This document shows positions 6,726 through 10,455 of a stretch of DNA of 10,455 nt, piece after piece. This stretch comes from an uncultured bacterium (GTDB lineage Bacteria; Bacillota; Clostridia; Lachnospirales; Lachnospiraceae): assembly GCA_946061355.1 (NCBI GenBank), contig CAMGRE010000082.1, forward strand, positions 1 through 10,455. Direction: 5' to 3'. The translations under genes and the position numbers were made by a program. A model generated the notes under the pieces. It did not search any database, was not told the origin of the DNA, and worked only from the letters and a program-made list of their open reading frames with translations. Position 1 is the stretch's first letter; every line of letters starts with the position of its first letter.

Positions 6726-8315
6726 ATGAATGGATATTTTCGCGTATACAATGGGGAAGAACAGACAAGTGTCATGTTGTATCCCGCAGATAAGGATGGG
6801 GAACCGCTTGATATCAATGAGGTAGTTGATTATCTGGGATTTCGCGGGATTGCGTATGATCTCTCGGCAATCCATGCGGCAGCCAAGAAACTGCGCGATG
6901 AGCCTTTGGAAGTCAGACTTCACGAGGGAAAGGGCACGCCGGAGCAGGAAATGATGAAAGTCAGGATTTCCAGTGACGATATGGCGGCATATGTGCGGTT
7001 TTATGCGCCGTCTAATGATGGAGCCGTGATGGACAGATCGGAGATTATAAACGATCTGAAATATCGCGGCGTTGTTTTTGGTGTCATGGAGGAGGCATTG
7101 GATGCTTTCCTCAAAAAGCGGGAATACTGCAAAGAATTCCAGATTGCCCAGGGGAAGGAAAGCGATAAAGGCGAGGATGGAAAAGTTGACTACAAGTTTA
7201 ATACGGATGCCAGAATCAGGCCCACGTTGCTGCCGGACGGAAGTGTGGATTTCTTCCATCTCAATACGGTGAATAACTGCAAAGAGGGAGATCTGCTGGC
7301 AAAGCTGATTCCACCCAGACCGGCGGTTCCGGGGACAAATGTGAAGGGGCAGAATGTTCCCGTCACACAGCCCAAACCAAAGGCCTTGCGATTCGGCAAA
7401 AATGTGCGCATCTCCGAAGATGCAAGTGAGATCTATGCGACAGTCAGCGGACATATTGAACTGGAAGGAGAGAGGGTATCCGTTTCGGATGTCCTGATGT
7501 TGACCAATGTGGACAATTCCACAGGAGATATTGATTATTTCGGAACCGTTCAGATCAGTGGAAATGTGTGTGAGAATTTTACCGTGAAGGCCGGCGGTGA
7601 TGTGGTTGTGGACGGTGTGGTGGAAGGTGCCACAATCGATGCCGGAGGCAATGTGATCATAGTCCGGGGCATGAATGGGATGGGAAAAGGAGTCATTCGG
7701 GCCGGTGGAAATGTGGTGTCAAAATTTTTTGAGAATGCCTCTGTAACATCGGGAGGCTATGTGTCATCGGATTCCATCATGCACAGTACCGTGACCGCAC
7801 GGGATACCATCTGTGTGGGCGGCAGACGCGGCAATATTATCGGCGGACGTGTGTGCGCGGCCTGCGGTATTGAGGTGAAGAATCTGGGAGCTGCAATGGG
7901 AGGCGACACGATCGTCGAGGTAGGCGTGGATCCCGGTGTTAAGAAGAGAGCTGCGGAACTGCAGAAGGAGATTATGGAGAATACGCAGATCATCAAGCGT
8001 GCGCAGCCGATCCTGAGCAGTGCGGTGGAAAAGCTGAAAAAAGGGATGAAATTGCCTGACGATCAGACAATGTATATCAAAAATCTGAATAAGGTGTACA
8101 ATGCCAAAAAGCAGGAGATTGAAGCTGCCAGCTCGGAGCTGGAGATCCTCAACCGGCAGATTGAGAGCGGAGGCAATGCGGCTGTAAAGGTGTATGAGGA
8201 TGTCTATGCCGGTACACGGATCGTGATCGGTGATGTCTCCATGGTTGTAAAGGCGAATGTGTGCCATTGCCGGTTTGTCAGGGAACGAGGCGATGTGAAG
8301 ATGCAGTCGTTTTGA
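6726..8315 (+). CDS. fapA: DUF342 / FapA-family flagellar assembly protein
   Basis: The product (529 residues) is a DUF342 protein, a family now called FapA. In Vibrio a FapA is linked to polar localisation and flagellation; the biochemical role in Firmicutes is unknown. The N-terminal part (about 1-135) holds two similar units (see findings). A conserved middle (about 155-260, with VPGTNVKGQNVPV and KPKALRFGKNVRIS) leads into a right-handed beta-helix-like run of short Gly-rich turns (about 265-400, e.g. VKAGGDVVVDG, IDAGGNVIIV, IRAGGNVV). A helical, probably coiled-coil stretch (about 403-482) and a short beta tail follow. No signal peptide or membrane helix is visible, so it should be cytoplasmic. 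Cysteines cluster unusually (CAAC at 377-380, CHC at 513-515). It follows fliA by 28 bases. Family identification is strong; function here is inferred from operon position. Confidence 0.9.
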   Translation: MNGYFRVYNGEEQTSVMLYPADKDGEPLDINEVVDYLGFRGIAYDLSAIHAAAKKLRDEPLEVRLHEGKGTPEQEMMKVRISSDDMAAYVRFYAPSNDGAVMDRSEIINDLKYRGVVFGVMEEALDAFLKKREYCKEFQIAQGKESDKGEDGKVDYKFNTDARIRPTLLPDGSVDFFHLNTVNNCKEGDLLAKLIPPRPAVPGTNVKGQNVPVTQPKPKALRFGKNVRISEDASEIYATVSGHIELEGERVSVSDVLMLTNVDNSTGDIDYFGTVQISGNVCENFTVKAGGDVVVDGVVEGATIDAGGNVIIVRGMNGMGKGVIRAGGNVVSKFFENASVTSGGYVSSDSIMHSTVTARDTICVGGRRGNIIGGRVCAACGIEVKNLGAAMGGDTIVEVGVDPGVKKRAAELQKEIMENTQIIKRAQPILSSAVEKLKKGMKLPDDQTMYIKNLNKVYNAKKQEIEAASSELEILNRQIESGGNAAVKVYEDVYAGTRIVIGDVSMVVKANVCHCRFVRERGDVKMQSF

Positions 8316-8326
8316 CGGAAAAGGGC

Positions 8327-8331
8327 GGTGA
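8327..8331 (+). promoter_or_regulatory. Ribosome binding site deciding the start of the 104-residue gene
   Basis: GGTGA lies 5 bases before ATG 8337. The alternative GTG at 8328 overlaps this site and has its nearest purine run only 2 bases away, so ATG 8337 is preferred. Confidence 0.5.
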
Positions 8332-8336
8332 CGGAT

Positions 8337-8651
8337 ATGGCGATCGGACCGATAGAAATGAACGGTATCATTTCGAGAACACAGGATTATTCGACGATCA
8401 AACAGAATGAAGACAATAAGGGTCTGGTCCAACAGCAGGCATTTCAGAATCATTTTGAGAAGGAGTTGGATGCCAGATCCCGTCAGGTGACGCAGGGCGA
8501 TAATGCTCGCAAGGGTGAAGGAAAGGCGGACGCCAGGGAAAAAGGAAGCGGTGAATATGCCGGAGACGGCGGACGCCGGAGAAAAAAAGAGAACAATACA
8601 GGCGGAAAGGTAATCATCAAAGGAAGACAGTCCTTTGATGTGAAAATTTGA
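8337..8651 (+). CDS. Small soluble protein of unknown function in the fla/che operon
   Basis: I do not recognise a named family, though short proteins of this look occur near fliA/fapA in Lachnospiraceae operons as I recall. The 104 residues have no signal peptide or membrane helix. The N-terminal third (MAIGPIEMNGIISRTQDYST) looks ordered and conserved in style. A helical segment (about 30-50, VQQQAFQNHFEKELDARSRQ) is followed by a Gly/Lys/Arg/Glu-rich disordered stretch (about 54-88). A short terminal strand motif (GGKVIIKGRQSFDVKI) ends the protein. It is 21 bases after fapA and 10 bases before the SwrB-like gene, so it is cotranscribed with flagellar genes. Low complexity and small size limit any prediction; an export substrate, chaperone or partner of a neighbour are all possible, with none shown by sequence. 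Confidence 0.8.
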   Translation: MAIGPIEMNGIISRTQDYSTIKQNEDNKGLVQQQAFQNHFEKELDARSRQVTQGDNARKGEGKADAREKGSGEYAGDGGRRRKKENNTGGKVIIKGRQSFDVKI

Positions 8652-8655
8652 GGAA
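8651..8655 (+). promoter_or_regulatory. Ribosome binding site deciding the SwrB-like start
   Basis: AGGAA directly abuts ATG 8656 but lies 6 bases before ATG 8662. The second ATG therefore has proper spacing and is the likely start (MTEVVLLVLG). Confidence 0.6.
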
Positions 8656-8661
8656 ATGGGT

Positions 8662-9504
8662 ATGACGGAAGTAGTACTGCTTGTGCTTGGCATCATTGTG
8701 TTTGCGGCAAGTTTTGTGATCCCGGAGCGGAAACGGGCACTGAAGGAGGAAGACAGGAGTCTGGGAGAGGCGCAGATCCGGGAACTGGTGGAGAAGCAGA
8801 TGCAGGATGCAAAAGAGCGTGTGTCCGATATGGTGGATGAAACCATTACATATGCTGTGGAGAAGACGGAACGCTCTATGGAACGGCTGAGCAACGAAAA
8901 GATTATGGCGATGAACGAGTATTCGGATACTGTCTTGGAGACGATACACAAAAGTCATGAGGAGGCAGTATTTCTTTATGATATGCTCAGCAACAAACAG
9001 GAAAATCTGCAGGAAACGGTAAATCAGGCAGAACTTCGTGTAAAAGAAGTGAAAGCCGGGGCAGAAGAACAGGAGAAGGAAAAGCAGAGTCCGGCAAAAC
9101 AGGCCGGTGAGAAGCGGAGCGCAACAAAGTCCGGTGCGGACAGACAGAGCGCGCCAAAGCGGGAAACAGGAAAGCGTAAGGCTGCAAAAACGGAAAAAGA
9201 TGTCCGGGACAGCGAAAAGCAGCAGGCTTTGGAAGAAAAAACAGAAGAGAAGGCTTCTTTTACGCCGCTTGCGCCTGAGATTTCGTCAGAACAGCCGGTG
9301 AATGCAAATGTGGATTTCCCGACGGAGAAAAAGACTCCGGAGATTGCACTTTCCTTTGCACAGGCAGGAGACGGCGGAAGGAACAATAACGAAGCGATTC
9401 TTGCGTTACACAGGGAAGGAAAATCCAATATGGCAATCGCCAGAGAACTGGGGCTTGGAATCGGAGAAGTGAAACTGGTGATTGATTTATACAAGGGAAT
9501 GTAG
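8662..9504 (+). CDS. DUF6115 / SwrB-like membrane-anchored coiled-coil protein with C-terminal helix-turn-helix
   Basis: The product is 280 residues. One N-terminal membrane helix (about 3-20) is followed by PERKR, which predicts a cytoplasmic body. A long charged helical, probably coiled-coil region (about 30-135) follows. A Lys/Glu/Ala-rich disordered segment (about 135-200) and a Pro-containing linker lead to a compact C-terminal helix-turn-helix (about 243-278, AILALHREGKSNMAIARELG). That C-terminal module matches my memory of DUF6115. Architecture and location between fliA and rpsB match B. subtilis SwrB (YlxL), which supports flagellar basal-body/export assembly and SigD activity. SwrB is shorter (about 167 residues), so orthology is inference. 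The single membrane anchor makes a role as an ordinary DNA-binding regulator doubtful. It overlaps no neighbour and precedes the next gene by 20 bases. Confidence 0.8.
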   Translation: MTEVVLLVLGIIVFAASFVIPERKRALKEEDRSLGEAQIRELVEKQMQDAKERVSDMVDETITYAVEKTERSMERLSNEKIMAMNEYSDTVLETIHKSHEEAVFLYDMLSNKQENLQETVNQAELRVKEVKAGAEEQEKEKQSPAKQAGEKRSATKSGADRQSAPKRETGKRKAAKTEKDVRDSEKQQALEEKTEEKASFTPLAPEISSEQPVNANVDFPTEKKTPEIALSFAQAGDGGRNNNEAILALHREGKSNMAIARELGLGIGEVKLVIDLYKGM

Positions 9505-9524
9505 ACGGAAAGGCTTGTGTCAGG

Positions 9525-10196
9525 ATGAGATTAAAATACTATTTGCGCGGACTTGGTATCGGTATCGTGGTGACCGCCGTGATCATGGGAGTGTCCGCTG
9601 ATCGGCAGAGGCCGGCTATGACAGAGGAACAGATCATTGCCAGGGCAAAAGAACTGGGGATGGTGGAGCAGGAAGGGATTCTGGCAGAGATTGTAGGGGA
9701 ATCCGCAGCAACGGATAATCAGAAGGAGGCGCCAAAAGCAGAAACACCAAAGGCTGAGACGCCGAAACAGGAAGAAGTAAAGGCGGAAACAACGCAGACG
9801 GCAGAGCCGAAGGCCGAAGCACTGAAGGAAGAAACAGCAAAGACCGAAGCACCGAAAGAAGAAGCAGCAAAGACCGAAGCGCCGAAGGAAGAAGCAGCAA
9901 AGACCGAAGCGCCGAAGGAAGAAGCGGCAAAGACTGAGACACCGGAGCCGGAAGAAACGTCAAAGCCGGAGAAAGTACAGAAGACTTCCAGCGTAGTCGT
10001 ATCCATCTATCCCGGTGAGGGATCTTACACAGTGAGCAGAAAGCTGGCGGCACTCGGACTTGTGGAATCCGCAGACATTTATGACAAGTTTCTGTGTCAG
10101 AACGGTTATGACAAAAAGCTGTGTACAGGTAATTACACCATCACAGAGGGAGCAACAGCGGATGAAATTGCCAGGATCCTTACGAAACGTCAATAA
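9525..10196 (+). CDS. Membrane-anchored protein with repeat linker and lone MltG/YceG-type N-terminal domain (no catalytic domain)
   Basis: The product is 223 residues. An N-terminal membrane helix (about 9-25) is followed by MTEEQIIARAKELGMVE, a short helical segment. A long Lys/Glu/Ala/Pro/Thr-rich linker (about 65-150) is built on 10-residue repeats. The C-terminal domain (about 157-221, VSIYPGEGSYTVSRKLAALGLV to LCTGNYTITEGATADEIARIL) resembles the small LysM-like domain that precedes the catalytic domain in the lytic transglycosylase MltG. The protein ends there: the MltG catalytic region is absent, so an automatic MltG label would be misleading. The topology predicts an extracytoplasmic domain on a flexible tether, perhaps contacting cell wall near the flagellum; this is inference. 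Two cysteines (C191, C200) could pair outside the membrane. GGAAAGG at 9507-9513 is a distant but plausible ribosome binding site. It is the last gene of the operon. Confidence 0.8.
   Translation: MRLKYYLRGLGIGIVVTAVIMGVSADRQRPAMTEEQIIARAKELGMVEQEGILAEIVGESAATDNQKEAPKAETPKAETPKQEEVKAETTQTAEPKAEALKEETAKTEAPKEEAAKTEAPKEEAAKTEAPKEEAAKTETPEPEETSKPEKVQKTSSVVVSIYPGEGSYTVSRKLAALGLVESADIYDKFLCQNGYDKKLCTGNYTITEGATADEIARILTKRQ
9721..9960 (+). repeat. 30-bp in-frame tandem repeat array
   Basis: Eight consecutive 30-base segments can be laid out here. The three central ones (9841-9870, 9871-9900, 9901-9930) are nearly identical, differing at only a few A/G positions. The flanking units are progressively degenerate. 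Each unit encodes ten residues, KTEAPKEEAA in the core. The array forms the linker of the membrane protein that contains it, and its 30-base period preserves reading frame when copies are gained or lost. Confidence 0.9.
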
Positions 10197-10222
10197 ATCC
10201 GCATGAAACATTGATAAAGCAC

Positions 10223-10455
<233 letters not shown>

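Noticed and set aside
6585..7454. 289-codon open frame on the - strand
   Set aside because: It is antisense to the fapA N-terminal half, with no domain and no plausible start context.
7764..8951. 395-codon open frame on the - strand
   Set aside because: It lies antisense to fapA, the 104-residue gene and the SwrB-like gene, has no ribosome binding site or recognisable domain, and its product is a low-complexity Ser/Ile/Leu-rich string typical of a reverse-strand shadow.
9721..9960. Repeat array as a CRISPR
   Set aside because: The units are directly adjacent without unique spacers and encode a continuous in-frame peptide repeat.

Overview
The window is the 3' end of a long flagellar/chemotaxis (fla/che) operon, followed by the start of the ribosomal protein S2 operon. 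Everything reads on the + strand. The proteins are typical of motile, low-to-mid-GC Firmicutes. The gene content (a PilZ YcgR protein before cheB, a DUF342/FapA gene after fliA, and several small unnamed membrane proteins) suggests a Lachnospiraceae-type Clostridia such as a Roseburia/Eubacterium relative. The family assignment is from memory of gene neighbourhoods, not from a search.

Layout: a c-di-GMP receptor of the YcgR type (cut by the left edge) is followed by cheB, cheA, cheW, cheC and cheD. Then come a 94-residue two-helix membrane protein, the flagellar sigma factor fliA (sigma-28/SigD), a DUF342/FapA-family protein and a 104-residue soluble protein of unknown function. The operon ends with a membrane-anchored coiled-coil protein with a C-terminal helix-turn-helix (DUF6115/SwrB-like) and a membrane-anchored protein with a repeat linker and a lone MltG/YceG-type N-terminal domain. 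Gaps between genes are -4 to 33 bases, except 78 bases before cheD, so one polycistronic unit is likely. A 171-base intergenic region carries a strong sigma-A promoter and a structured leader, and then rpsB begins and runs off the right edge.

How it works together: CheA and CheW form the receptor-coupled kinase complex. CheB (methylesterase), CheD (receptor glutamine deamidase) and CheC (CheY-P phosphatase, here with both active sites intact) provide the Bacillus-type adaptation system. YcgR adds c-di-GMP control of the motor. FliA transcribes late flagellar and chemotaxis genes. CheY, CheR and receptors are not in the window. The order cheB-cheA-cheW-cheC-cheD-sigD-swrB-rpsB is the same as I recall for Bacillus subtilis. 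The genes that look added to that backbone are ycgR, the 94-residue protein, fapA, the 104-residue protein and the MltG-like protein.

I see no mobile element, CRISPR array, tRNA or rRNA. The most interesting material is the set of poorly characterised small proteins around fliA/fapA and the rpsB leader structure. The chemotaxis genes themselves look intact and conventional.
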